64,000 nucleotides of DNA from Leuctra nigra (Eukaryota; Arthropoda; Insecta; Plecoptera; Leuctridae). Positions 1 to 13,765 of the stretch are shown piece after piece (the first letter of the stretch is position 1; every line of letters starts with the position of its first letter). The stretch is taken from positions 37,097,321-37,161,320 of the forward strand of contig OW203761.1 in NCBI GenBank assembly GCA_934045905.1. The letters are read 5' to 3'. The notes under the pieces are model-generated. The model saw only the letters and a program-made list of their open reading frames with translations. It searched no databases and was not told where the DNA came from. Position numbers and translations under genes: made by a program.

Positions 1-3000
1 TGTCGACGATAATCTGCTTTTTGTTAGTTTTGTTAAAATATAAAACGTTGACTCATATTAACTACTTTTATAAAATTCTGTATTTGTGTAAAGTATGTAA
101 CATGGATGAAACTTTTTTTTTTATGATAATCCGCTTTACATTGCTCGATGCATATTCATATTCGACAACACTCACCGAGGACTGTTTTTGTCAGTTATGT
201 CTCTCTCGCTCCCTCATAATGAGTCGGGATCTCTCCCTCTCTCCACAAACAAATTTCTCACCTCCCAAACTTTCTCGGAGAGAAGAAATACTTTACCGCT
301 TCATCCTTCAAACCACATGCCAATACTTTAATGGAAAATGGCTGTCGGAGAGATGGGCTTTATCATCCTCCAAACCAGGAAAACAATGCAAAATTTCAAC
401 TGTTGTCTCAAGAGACAAAGTAGTAGCGAAGTAGAATATTGATTATTCCAACCTCGGTGGCTCACTAAGTAGCATCTATACGAGCCCACCAACTAAACCT
501 ATACGATAACATTGGCATAATGCACCATGTCGGCGAGGCGAGGCGATGATTTGGTTGCTGTTAATTATAAGTTCCATGCCGAAGGCGTTATGATTTAACT
601 GAACAAACACGTCTTCATGTCTGGATGCACGCCTAGTTGTCTCGGCAAACAAATAATCCCAACACGAGACGTATTTTGATTAACATTGTCGTGTTTTGTT
701 GACCTATAATCTAAATTCCTCCATTTTGAATATGGAACAAGCCTCGATGATTGGCCAAGCGTATTATTGTGAATACGAGAGTAGATTTCTCTGACAAGTG
801 ACAGTAGTTAATGGCAGGAGCGCTTAATCAACATTCACAATCACTTTTAAAGCTAATTCAATCAACTTGGGGCTAATATATCCGCCAAGCTTTGTTTTAT
901 ATTATTGCCAAGGGGGCGAGGGGAGGTGGAGGGGTCCATGTCGAACTGTCCACATAACTGATAATAAATCGTCTCTTTCGAAGCATCATTTCGTGTTTTT
1001 GAGTGATTTGTTGTCGCGTCCGCTACAGGCGTACTGTGCAGTCAGATTTGCATACGCATCAGTTGATAATTAGTCATACGCTTTGTTGGGCATTTCACGT
1101 CGCGACCAGAAGTCTTCGGTTCGAATCCCGGGATGTTACTCAATCATTCCACTTTTTCTAGTTTCATATTATACTGGTACATGAATCTTAGCAAAACATG
1201 ACATGGCGCCCATTCCATATTTTTTCAACGCAACCAGATGTAAAGGTTGTAAGTAAAAAATAATGAAAATAGAAATACGACTCTCTTTATGTTAAATGGA
1301 TTTGGGAGTAGCGATTGTTTTTGGTTTATTTGTAACCATTGGAAATGTTTGTCAAATAGAAGAAAATAAGTAAAATATAAGTAATTATGTGAATGATTAT
1401 TGATTTGTCAACAAATTAATTCAGATTTGACTAAGTCCTCAATACCTTTGTTGAAATTTTGTTTATAACTAACAGTTTTTTCATTGGATATTATGCTCTA
1501 CAAGTACTCTTACTTACTCTGGTAAGTCAAAGACTGGTAGTTAGTTACCTGGTAGACTGGTGGGGCTTAGTTATAATAAATATTCAAAATAGTTATCTTA
1601 CTAAATCAGTTTTTGTCGTATAACTTTGTATGTTCAGTCATCGACACGAAGAAGCTCTTACTATGCGAATAATTATCTTGCCTTGACTACCACATTCATC
1701 CATATTTACCGATCTTCACAATTTGATGAATAGTTTTGACCCCTCGACTGGACAGGAGCCGAGGCGTGGACAGGAGAGTAACATTGGTCGAAATGGAAGT
1801 ATTGGTCGAGGGTAGGACGAGATTAGCATATATTTGTGGTTGATCGGCGTTGTGATTGAAAGACATCGCCATTGCCCCGACGCGACATGCGAGGGAATAA
1901 AAGTGATTTTAGACGAGAAACATCCATCAACATTTCGCCAGACGATATCCATGACCATTATTTCAACATTATTTAAAAATTTCATTGAATAATGTAATTC
2001 ACGAATGATAATGACGTTGGTGTGTTTTTTTCAATCTCGAGGCTCGATTTCTGTTCGTCGGTTAAAAAAATAACTGTATTTTACTAGATTTCTCTGCAAC
2101 GCTTATATCGATAAAGCAGAGGGGATTTTATAGAAAAACACATCTGCTTTGGAGTTTACTTCTAAGCCGTATATTTGAACCTAAGTTGTTGAGGTCTAAC
2201 CATTAATTCAGCTAAATTACCCTTTGCATATCGATTTAATCCAAGAAGAGCCCACCTGTGATCGATGATCAGACTCTCCAGCCACTTTTAGCCGCTGTAA
2301 TGGCCACCGAGTTTACATTCCATTACCCGTAGCAGGCCTATTGGCAATTAGCTGATTGGGCGAGCCTATCCCCGGCTTACCAGTTACACCAGCCATTAAA
2401 ATAACTTACAATTACTAGTTTCATATGATGCAAGACGGAAGAAAGATCTGATCTCGGCGTTGCAGTTTCCGATCTGGAGCTAATTGACTTTGGTCTCTGG
2501 ATGGATGTCGCATAACGCCGTTGACTGATGCAGTACTTGGCATCGATTGATTAACCACCCCCGCCCCTGGGAGGGGATGTGGTCGCTGAATGATTACACA
2601 GCCTCCACGCTGGATCCAGCGCTAGATCATGTCCGCGACAGAAAATACAACAAAGCGACACGCGGAACGGCAGTTTTTCTCTGTTTGTTTTTTGCTTGTT
2701 GTCAGTGGAGTGTTTCTGGCAGTGAAAACCTCCGGACTCGATCCTGTGATCTCCAGCGAGTGTTTGCCCAGTGAGCAGAGAGGATTGTTTTTAATCATCT
2801 CTCTGTCGTCCGGTGATTGTGTCCGTCGAACCGTTTCATTGTGCAGTAATTCTACGTTTCAATTCTCGTCGGCTGCCTCGTTTAGGTGCAATCGCCACGA
2901 GGTGTTCGTCGTTGGCATGGAGACGCCGACGAGTAAGACAATTGGGAGGTTCTATTTCTGCCCCTCACAATCTGTCCCCGTCACTTGCACGGGCAGAATG

Positions 3001-6000
3001 AGGAAGAAAAAAATTAGCAACGTTGGGAAGAAAAATCGGGGAAACGTACAGTCTGGTGTTGATAAAAGTACGACCCTCTGCCGCTAGTCGCGTTGTTTGC
3101 CCCAACGGTCGCTCGTAGCGTGCCAGTCCAGCTTCGTGATTATTTATTTACAATGTTGCTGCGAGAATGATTGCCGTGGATTCAGGGACTAAAACATAAT
3201 TAAACGATATAAAACGCCATATTATTCGCCCAGCTGCACTGGGCATCAGATTATTCATTCAAAATTGTACAAGATAAATATCCAAGATTGATGGCGTTTT
3301 TTTTCGTCCCGCAAGTTTCTAGCGTGATTCATAAATCGCAGTGGCTTTGCGTTGAAGAAGACGTGTACACCCTCGACTAGATGATGTATTAGACTGTGCA
3401 TCATTATATGAGTCCGCCATTTGTTTCACGACGCGCGTCGCAGGACACACACGAGGACGTCGTCGACAACAGCGACGGCGACGCTATCGAACTGGCGTCT
3501 TGTTGACACGAACATTAGGCGCTCAGATATCAACCCATAGGGATATCAGCTTCGAAACAGATGAAATGGCACTATAGTGAAGAAAGTGTAAAACGCTTTT
3601 CGACTCTTCTTTCTCCCTCCTTATCTCCGTGTTTCCGGTCCGCTGAACCGGATATGCGTATAAGGCGGCGCAGGATGGAGCGCGCGATGATTCGCGGGGA
3701 AGTGCGGTCATTATGTGCAATTCCATCGCGATGAGCTCCCCCTCCCCCTCCCCCTCCACCCCGAACCCATCTTCCACTGCACCCATTTGGTTCAATCTTT
3801 CTCACATTGAGCGGGTTTCGTGGAATTAGTACATGACACCGCCGAGACAACTTTGCATAAAGTTGTCATGAAGATTTTAGTCTTATTTAAAAACTTGATA
3901 CAAACTGATTTCAGCAACTTATTTATCCCACGAAGTTTCTGGGCTTCTTAAGAGTCAGTTTAATTTTTTATCGATTAGCCAAATGATTAGCCATTCTTGG
4001 TGACAAGCCAAGTTACCACATTATGTATTCTGCTATTCTGAGACATTTGTGCGATATGTTGACCTCGTCCCTTAATGTCATCTTCGAAATCTTGTGAAAG
4101 CTAGCTCATAAAAAGTTAATGGTCTGACAAAAATGTTAAAATAATAGTAGGTAAGTGAAACATATTATCTTTTTTTACGTATAAGTCATAATAATACAAC
4201 AATAGGATATTTTATTGTAGCACGATGCTGTTGAATCGATTTAATTCCGAAATACTGTAAACTTACAATTTAATAATACATTGAAGCTCACTCGATCCAG
4301 TACAAAGCAGTAAAAGCTCAAAGCAAATCTAACTTTGAATCTGTTTGTGCTCACGGCCTGCCAGAATCCTTTTCCCTAATCTGTACACATGTTGTTGCTA
4401 TCTCCTGCGGATAGATCTAGTGAATTAACTTTGAGTAAATGAACCAACACAATAAATCTGTGATTGTTGTGGCTTAGTTCGACTTAGCAGCATGATAATA
4501 CATCAGCAACATGACAATGTGATTATCTCTGATGCTTTGATCTGATTAGAACGGGCCACGCATGCGGTTTAAGTAAACCGGATGCAGATGCGTGGTTACC
4601 AGGATATGGGAAGCGAACCGGAAGTGCAGATTACCTCACTAACGCGTATAAATTGCTTCGGTCACGGTTTTCTCCACACATTTTGTATCTATATACACAG
4701 AATAGGGGATGATGTGGAAAGCGCCTGCGATAATGTTTCAAAATAGAATCTGACCGCTCTTTTGACATGGATAAAATAGGGGTAAGTTTTTTAAAGAATT
4801 GTTCCTTTGTTTACGCGAACTTTGTAAATGCTTTTAAATCTTGTGACAGTTGTGAGATGCGTTCCTCTGACCGGAAATGACTGAAATGTTTTTTCAAAAT
4901 GGTTTAAGTCCGATTTGATAGTTTAGAGTGTACTTTTCTCGCATTATCACTGGAGTATGCACTGCACTGAAATCCTTTAAAGTGCTTAAACATGTTAAAC
5001 TGAGTGATACTATGCAGAGGGGGGGGGGGGGGGGGGGGACTTGCAGACATTGTGCTCATGTGCGAATAACAGAAATGCAAGTAATTGAATCACATGGAGT
5101 ACAAATACTCTCTAAAGTGTGTCGCCTCGTAAAAGAAAATGAAACAATATTCTCGAGTATCGTGGCAGTGCCGTGTTGATGTGCTCTGTAGTGGTAGCGC
5201 CGTTTTCATTCCGCGGCGTCTTGGAGTGTGAAATAAAAACGCTGTTATGAAATGGATTCTTGGAATAAACTTGAGTCTAGTTATTGTTCGTGGATCTAAA
5301 CAAAGTTCTAAACACCATTCTGGGGATTACTCGACAAAGTAGCTCGTGCGGCACTACTTTATGTGAAAAGAAAATGACATAACTCGTAATCATTCCCCGT
5401 GAATTAAAGTTGAAACGCTACTTGACTAGACTTAAATAGGTTGTCAAAATAATACTGGAATTCATTGTTCATGCTCTCCAAAGCGAATTGGCGTTCATTT
5501 TTGTGGCATCGTCTTCAGAAGTTCGTACTTGCTGGCCATCTATCTTCCAACGTCGCCCCAAAAGACAATCTCCAACAAGTTTTCGTTAGAGAGCAAAGTT
5601 TCTTGAGAATAAATCCGATGCTAGCTTCCTCTTGAAAAGTTTTCAATTTCCACAATGCTGACGTCCAATAAAGTTTAACTCCGTCTTTAGATCCAGTTAC
5701 TATCCCGACATGAACTCATTATTATTATTATGAACACATAAAACTAGGATTAAATTGAGATAACATCTAGAATTCGGATTAGTTTTCTAATTATTTGAGA
5801 AAATCAGTCTCTCCTTCGGGCAAGTTGGCTCTCTTCTCCTCCCTCTCGAGTTAATCTAGCCCCCAAGTTTCCAGCTTATTTCCTAGCTGCTTCTTGAACG
5901 ATGTTTGTCTATAATTCAAGAGAGTGTCTCCATCACTTTAGAACTAAACATGTCAGCAAGTATTTGCATGATATTCAGTCATGGGGCGCATGCGCGTGCA

Positions 6001-7080
6001 AGACACAAAAGACGGCTTAAAGTCCAATTCAGAAGCACTCTTTCTATATTTTCAAGTGGGCCGTGTCTGAGTTGGCATTTGTCAAGCCGCTAGGCCTCTT
6101 GTCCCGATCTCGAGAGCTCCTCAGGCTCGGCGAATGCACTACAATGTGATGCACTGAGGGCGCTATGGAGGCCGTGGTTACTTCGGATAATAAGCTACCA
6201 GTGCATTCATTAATATATACTCTGCAATATGCAGCAAGAATAACTCGTCATTAAAAGTATAAAGTGGTTTTAACAAATTGCAACAATTGTTACTAATGAG
6301 GTATACTGTTGAAAACGTTGGTTCCGCGGTCTGCACTTATCATGAAATTGTAAAATAATACTTAATTTCTATTCTTAACAATAAAACAAAAGCTAGATAA
6401 TTTATTCAACTACGGTAGCTACATCATACTGGTTGCTAGGTAACATACCTCAATCTTGTTTATTTTGTTGAGGGACAAGCAATTTTTCAATAGGCACCGA
6501 GTGTTCGCCACGAGTGAGAGAAATTAGCAACTTTTGTGGGAAGATCGTCAACTGTTTTATTTCTCATTGGCCGTGACCTAGCAACCGATCAGATGTCAAC
6601 AAATGTACTCAAAATATTTCGGAATCAAACTAAGTCGCGCAAATTAATATTGTGATCAGATTCAGTGAAATTGTGAACACTTTATTATTAATATTTTGTA
6701 GGCGAATAAACATTAGATAAACATGTGTAAATTTTAAGAATTGATAATGCGTAATATGTGCAGCAACATAACATATAACTGCAGCGACTTGGACGCCTTG
6801 CCAAAAGGTAAGCTTCCTTCCCACAGATTAGGTGGCTCTGTCTGTACTTTTTACAGTGCCATCTGTTGTCTAAACACGCTGCCTATAGTTAAAATCGTAT
6901 TTTAAAATACAGTTGTGAAAGAAAGGTTTAAAAAGACAGACGTGGTTTGAAATAAAATAAAAAAATTTGATCAGGAGATTAATATCAATATTACTTATTG
7001 CATATTTACTGAAGCATCTGTCCTCCAATTAGATTTATGCTTAGCTGTGACGTCAGATGAGATTGTCATAGATCAGACCT
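1..7080. other. No gene recognised
   Basis: AT-rich DNA with two GC-richer islands (2520-3120 and 3420-3850). The island at 2629-3087 has a 152-codon frame with a hydrophobic stretch but no recognisable domain. A B-box-like GGTTCGAATCCCGGG at 1108 may be a SINE relic. A G tract lies at 5019-5038. Confidence 0.5.
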
Positions 7081-7091
7081 TGGGTGCGATC

Positions 7092-7187
7092 ACATAAAAT
7101 GATAACTAACTTGTCGCAGCGAGAAGGCCGTGAATAACATTGAAATGAGAAAATTGTCGCTGCGACAAGTAAGTTATCATTTTATGT
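7092..7187. mobile_element. 96-bp hairpin element
   Basis: Arms 7092-7122 and 7157-7187 pair over 31 bases with one mismatch (ACATAAAATGATAACT..., TTGTCGCAGCGA). Looser similarity continues outward (TTGGGTGCGAT/CCCAGGGATGG). Confidence 0.75.
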
Positions 7188-7870
7188 AATTCCATCCCTG
7201 GGCAATATAAATAAATAGAAACACAATAAAATAGTATTTATTGATTTGTTACAATAAAAAAATACCAGATGAAGCAGAAAGCTAGCTTGAACTACATTTT
7301 CTACACACGGGAATAAGTAGCAAGTTTTGGAAGAGAAATAGGTATTTTTTTTTTTTTTTTACAAATGGTGACATATGTGGTATTTTTTTTTTTTTTTTAA
7401 TTGGGATTGAAAAGATTTTTACTAGACGTATTGTGTCTCAACATTACACGTACCCCCGAACCCCCTCTCTTCAGAACTAGCCCCCCCCCCTTGCCGCAAG
7501 GAGAGATCGCGCAGTTAGTGCAATCACGAATATATCACATTTTACCGGGGCCACGCTCCAGACACACGTTTTCTGTGGGGACCTCTCCGAGTTCGGTGAC
7601 TCATTTCCCCTCCTAATAAGACAAGTTTGACCAGGCCTGCCATAGATGATCATAATTATTGTCCATGTTCTAAAATAAGAAATGGTTGCCATATTAGTTT
7701 CAATCGAGATTGCATTTGTTGCTCGGGCTTCTGAAAGCACAATATTGCTCTCTCCCCCAACTGTTAAGAGACTCTCAAATGGACAACAGTGGACATGGAG
7801 TCAATGCAATGATCGGGAGCATCAGACGGGATGGCTCTCGATCTAGCCTAATTCATAGACAGTAACTAGA

Positions 7871-8016
7871 ACATGGGACACACTATCATGATTAGATGAA
7901 TGAAATTAGGCTTAAGAATACAGTCTCATTGGCTGATTCTGTCTCGTGACCTTACTTGCCTATCTGATATTCGGTCATGATTGAAAAATAAGAGCAATTG
8001 ATAGTGTGTCCCTTGT
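7871..8016. mobile_element. 146-bp MITE-like element with 18-bp inverted termini
   Basis: ACATGGGACACACTATCA at 7871-7888 pairs with TGATAGTGTGTCCCTTGT at 7999-8016 (one mismatch). The interior is non-coding and not hairpin-forming. Confidence 0.65.
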
Positions 8017-11000
8017 TTATTTTAACTATGTTCGTGCATTTATACCGATATTTGGTAATTAGTAAAGAGATAGATACCAGTGACACAAAATAACATCAAA
8101 AATAATCTCTCTAAAGATCTTACTGTAACTTTGTAAACGATGTTTCTAGAATCGTGCAATATAACGTTTTGAAAAAAATAGGGTTCTTGCTTTAATCCGT
8201 GTAGTCTTTTTCAAATTGTTGCCAATAATATATTGGTAATTTAGAATTCTTTTAATCAGAAATTTTCACGGGGTTACTTGGGTTATTTCGAGTCGAAAAA
8301 TACGTTCCCGGATATAGCTGTAATGGGTTTATGTTTATTATTGCATAGACGTTGGAAGATATTAATTCTACAAAGTAATCTATTTTATTTAAAAACGAGC
8401 ATAAAATCTTAAAATATTTATTTTTGTCATGATAGTTTTACAGCATTTAATATTAAACACATTATTTTCTCATTATATAACCGGATTTAATATTCTCTCT
8501 TGTCTTCATATAAAGTGCACCCCCAATCTATATTATTCACAAGATTTTGTGTTTGTAAATTCAATTTGTAGTAAGTAGTATATCGTGTATGTCCAAAATC
8601 ACCCCAACCCTACTGTTTTTCCCCAAATGTATATAAATATACACTCTCAGAGCAGAGAAAGCACAAGATGTTTGTCGCAAGAAACACGATGATCTTTCTA
8701 AACTTTAATGTCACTATAGTATCGTTTTTATAGTTTATTGAAAATATAATCTAAACATCTGGCGATGGAAAAATACATGGATTTTGATGCAACCCTGAAA
8801 CAAATCTGTGAACGTTAAGTTTGTAAATGTTGTTCAAAAGCGCCTCATTTTAAAAAAGCTCTTTCCTGGAATACTTTAAATATCCTTGTATTTTTCTCTT
8901 GACGGATTTGTTCTCGTTGTTTGTTTGTTGCGAATGTAAATGTACGTCGAATTTCCATGCATTTCAATGCAACTCTTGACGCTTTGTGAAGTATTGTATA
9001 TTGTTTTCTGTTTTCCCTTCTCTCTCTTGCTGAGCAAAACAATGAGTGGCAAATTGTGTCATACAATTTGTCCTAATTTCAAAATAATCCGATCAGTAGT
9101 TAATTAATTCCATTCTTTGCATCTCTGAGCTAAGCTGCAGATGCCATCACAGTGAAGAACCTCCATTTTGTAATCCTCCATGTTTCTTGTTTTATTAAGA
9201 AACATAATATTCTTATCTGAACTCACCCAGACTTCGTCTTTCTTTGTCTCGCTTCGAGTGAGGGTTTTGAGGCATGTAATCAGCCCTGTTTTCTTTAAAT
9301 ATTCTGCCTGTCAGACGAAGAGAATACAACTCTCAGCGGTCACGTTCTTCACGGCTGGTGACTTCTTAAGTTTTCTTCTCCCGCGCAAACCACTCCATGT
9401 CTAATTCTTCTTCGGCTGTCTCATTTCCATAGTCTCGTCTCAAACCATGGCTGCGTTAACTCGATATACTTTTAATTACCTCCGAGTAAAGAAGAGTCTT
9501 TCCAAATGAAGTTTCCACTCCATTTGCTATCGCGTAGCTGAAAAGACACCCTCCAACGTTGCCAACGTGGAAACAATTGAAAAATAAGTAGTTCCTTTTA
9601 AACAGGTGAAACTTTTCCTCATAATTTATCTGTTGTCGTTAAAGTAATCTTCTTCTTCTTACTTTCGCAGCATTTTTATAACTTTAAGCGAATCCGATTA
9701 TGTGTCATATAACAAGAAGAGTTGTAGAGGATGAAAAATTACTACTTTTTAACGCATTCTGCTGTGCTGAATAAGGAGATTTTATGCAAAAAGAAGAGCG
9801 GGTAGCGCCGAGTACGGTGTGACACGGGTTTCAGAGATGAAATATGGAGGCCATAATAATTACAGTCACAACCTAGTGCACGAAATGAAAATTCCAAGGA
9901 TAAGGATCGTGGCTTATATTTTATAGCAATAGTGAAAATTGTTTTAATAATAATTCAACGTCGTCTATCCAGCTCATACATTTGTGTTCTGGATATTCAA
10001 CTTTTCATTAGATTGAATGAAATCTTCATGGCGCTTTTCCGCAACGGTTTGGACGGATGAAACATGCAATACGATATTGCATGACGCCGATCAGCCCGAA
10101 GAATGTCTGGTGCATTGGTGTTTGTGAGAGACAACCTGCTTGTGATGTTAGATGAAAAGTTAAACTCGCTCTTGCACCTCTCAGCATCCAATTTCCTACG
10201 GCAGTTGCATAATGTAAAGCCAACATTTATATCACTTTATTACGCCATAACTTCAAGAGGAGTAGAAACGGTGGGGTTGACACAATCTTTCGCACGGAGA
10301 TGCTATAAATTAATTTGGCTACGACCTGCACACTTCCGACATTTGTAGAAGGTATTCTAGAGTCATATTATTATCACATTTGGTCCAGTTTATGCTTTAT
10401 TGTTAGCTCATTCCTTACTGCTAACCAGATGGTTTTCTTAACAAATGCCCTTCATATGCTTGCGTATGCTTAATCTGATTGCATTTTGGCAACATTATTA
10501 TGCAGTTGCTGCACATCGATCTTCTCACTCTGAGCGTGAAACGAAATTGAAACACGCGTATGGAATTCGTCTACGCATAGCTCTTCTAATTGCTCTTCCT
10601 GATATACTGCTCGCCGGTGTTCGCCGTCGTCGTCGAGAAACAATTTTATTCCGAGTCTTCGAGAAATGAAGCGAGAATCTTTCAAGTACGAACAATTACA
10701 GACAATGTCGTGATTAATGACTTTGTCACAAGAGAAACGCTAGAAGAAGCGTTTTCTTCTTCTTTCTCTTAAACTCCCCCACCTCTCCTAATTCTCAGTT
10801 ATATACCGAGGCTCTTTACGAGGCTTAAATTAATGACACGCCGTCGACACATTTGAAGACGTTCCGACGCTTCAACTGAATCAGCGTCCCGACGTCGAGC
10901 GTCGCAGAGGTTTTCATTCCCAGAAGAAGAAAATTGACGACCTACTTTAAGAAAGAAAAAAAAACTAATCGACGATATTCTTTTGTTTCTCCTGATGACT

Positions 11001-11075
11001 TCATTTGCGAAATAAGATGTAATCAATAATGTCTAGTTGTTGAACTGTGAACGATGATATGAGGTGTTGATTACA

Positions 11076-11146
11076 GCGTCTGGAGACGCCGCGACGCTTA
11101 TCACGAGCGTCGCGGGGACATAATCAGACGCTGGAGTGGCGTCTGA
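11076..11146. repeat. Cluster of three GACGC-stem hairpins
   Basis: Three perfect hairpins in a row: GCGTCT-GG-AGACGC (11076-11089), a 10-bp stem CCGCGACGCT with 7-base loop (11089-11115), and an 8-bp stem TCAGACGC with 7-base loop (11124-11146). Surroundings are AT-rich. Confidence 0.8.
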
Positions 11147-11607
11147 CAGACAGTGAGTCACATTTCAAGTATTGTTTCAACCCTCTTGAGACGTTAATGA
11201 GAATGTTAATATTGCGCCGCACGGAGATCGCATACAGTGGAGTGGTGTGGATTCTAATTACATCGGCATGAGGTATATGACGTCACTCGACGAGTGGAGG
11301 TGAGAAGACAATACAGGAGAATCTTTCTCGGCGAATACCAACATGTACCGAGTATCACTTATACCTGTATCACTTATACCTGTATCACCTGTATCACTTA
11401 TACAGGTGAGGTGTTCCAAAGCCGCGTGCAGCACTTTGTCATCACACTGTTTCTCGATCAATTCCGACTAGCTATTTATTTTTTCAGGCTTTCAAGTGAA
11501 GGACATACACACACATTCGGCTGGCGAGAGGATTAATAAAAATAGACCACTTGTATCTATTATTTGATTATTTGTTTTAACTTATTTGGAGAATAACAAT
11601 AATTGAT

Positions 11608-11808
11608 ATAGCAATTAAACGTTTTGGGATATTTCGTCATGTTTTTGTAAAATTATTTATTATTTTGTCTACAGAATAATTTAATAGATTTTTCTATTAA
11701 AATCTTCCTCGTGACTTTCTTTTTTAATAGAAAAATCGAAATTGTAGACAAAATAATAAATAATTTTACAAAAACATGACGAAATATCCCAAAACGTTTA
11801 ATTGCTAT
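11608..11808. mobile_element. 201-bp hairpin MITE
   Basis: The arms ATAGCAATTAAACGTTTTGG... and its reverse complement ending at 11808 pair over about 90 bp. The main difference is an 8-base indel beside GTCTACA. The loop is about 20 bases. Non-coding. Confidence 0.85.
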
Positions 11809-13627
11809 AATAATAATAATAGGCATGAATCTTTAAAAACATGTTTAACAATAATTGATATTTGTACAATATCCAAAAGCAACTGGACAAAATAATTTCA
11901 TGTAACAAATGCGGGTTTGATCGATATTTATGAATTACAATATGCTCAGCATTTACCTAATAAATACCATTGTGTACGATGAAGCAGGGATAAATGCTTT
12001 ATAAGATACATCTTCACGGTATATAACTCGATGGTCTCAACAACAACGCAAAACACTTCTTGTACGTTACTCGGACATTTTAACGCACACCACAATTGTT
12101 TGGTTTGTATATTATGTGCCAACTAAGGGCTGTTTACAGCTGCAAGTAGATCACACATTTAGTGTTTATGGCATACCAGTGGTAGTATTTTCTATTTCTG
12201 AAATATATGAGTGTGGATAAGCCGTTTATTTGGCCGGGCCATGTGAATAATAATCGTGCTCTATAAGCTGGATGCTGGGAGAGACGCGGATGCAGATATC
12301 GGAGGAGAGCACGGCGCCGGAATCCAGGGATGAACGATTTATAACAAAGTAAACGTCGTTTTCAACGTTTTAAAATGATTATCAGAAACGATTCTATCCA
12401 CTCGCTAGTCCACCTGACATGGCAATCAATTATCATTTGCGCTCAAATAATTCAGTGAAAACGAAGAGTCATTTGAGAATAATGTTATTTCCACACAGCT
12501 ACGGTTCTCGTTAATCCGTCGCCTGCATAAAAACTAGCGCATGCATTGGGGAGATGCACTGAATCAGCGAGGTAAAATGTGTCGTAAAATAAAATAGATC
12601 GTTCTCCCATGAAAACAACCACTAGAATTGGCGAGAATGTGAAGAAAACGAACAAATTTCCACACAAAAGTTCTGCAGTTTATATTCTATGTAATATTCT
12701 TCTCTCTTACTTATTTCTTGGCGAACAGTATTATGCAAGATGTGTTCTACTTACACAGCATTCCGGGGCTTCCCGATGGATTTACCTTCAGTTCTAGTCT
12801 ATCATATCCTTAATCCTGGACTCACTAAACTAACACATATAACACATGTTTTTAATTAGTATGGGACGCTGCATCAGCGCTAGTAATAAGAGGGGGTGGT
12901 TATACTGCCTGCAGTACGTCACTGTAAAGCGGGTAGTGGAACGACTTTTTACTGCTTTAACGGTGCGAGTCAAATGATTACGACCAGAATACAAAATATA
13001 CCAAGTGTTAATTGTCTTTTGGCGATGTAGTCATTTCATTCATTCCCATCGTGTGTTTTCACCTCGCTTTCAACGACTTAGGTGACTAAACTGTCGAAAA
13101 TTACGCGCCTCTTCTCTCATTTCATTCCCCTTTTCTTGACATGCGGCGGAATTTGCTGAGGCGGAGCCATGACGCAATTACGATAAGAATAAATCACGTT
13201 TAGAAGAAGACGAAGAAGATGAGAGCGTCAGGGAATGAGCTGGAAGAGAGAAAAGACGATTTCAAAACAGACAGAGAAGAATGGAGCTTTAATTTGCAAA
13301 AAAAAGAAACATAAACTTGAACTCACCCCTCCCGAGAGAGTTTTTTTATTCCGATTGTTTTGTTTCTGTGTGAATTAAATCTCGATTAGGAATACGTCTT
13401 GCGTAGCGAACGATTAAGCAAATCTGCCATTCAGCTGTCAAGGAGATATTGTTTATGCGGTGAGAGAAAGAAAACGAGATAATTGATTCAATTCGCAGTT
13501 TTTAATAAGAAATTAGAGGTCTGCTTGGGCCTTAATGAGATTCCGTTTTAAAGACGCATTAGTCACGTCTATGTACAGTCGCTCAGAGTAATAGCGGTCA
13601 CGCCCCTCCGAACAATTGTTCGTCGTG

Positions 13628-13765
13628 GTGGAGGTGCCGGCTTTACCACTGCTATTGCCAGTGGAGGTGCCACTTTTATAACCATTGTTATAGCAATGGA
13701 AGTGGCACGTTTACAACCATTGTTATAGATAGTTGAGGTCCACTTTTTAACCATTCTCATTGTCA
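13628..13765 (+). repeat. Degenerate ~45-bp tandem repeat
   Basis: Three to four copies of a GTGGAGGTGCC...TTTATAACCATTGTTATAG unit. The dyad AACCATTGTTATAG recurs twice and each unit starts GGAGGTGCC, GGAAGTGGC or TTGAGGTCC. Confidence 0.7.

Noticed and set aside
2629..3087. 152-codon plus-strand ORF with a hydrophobic stretch
   Set aside because: The possible signal-like segment starts well inside the frame. Composition is arginine/serine-rich as expected from GC-rich random sequence. No family recognised.
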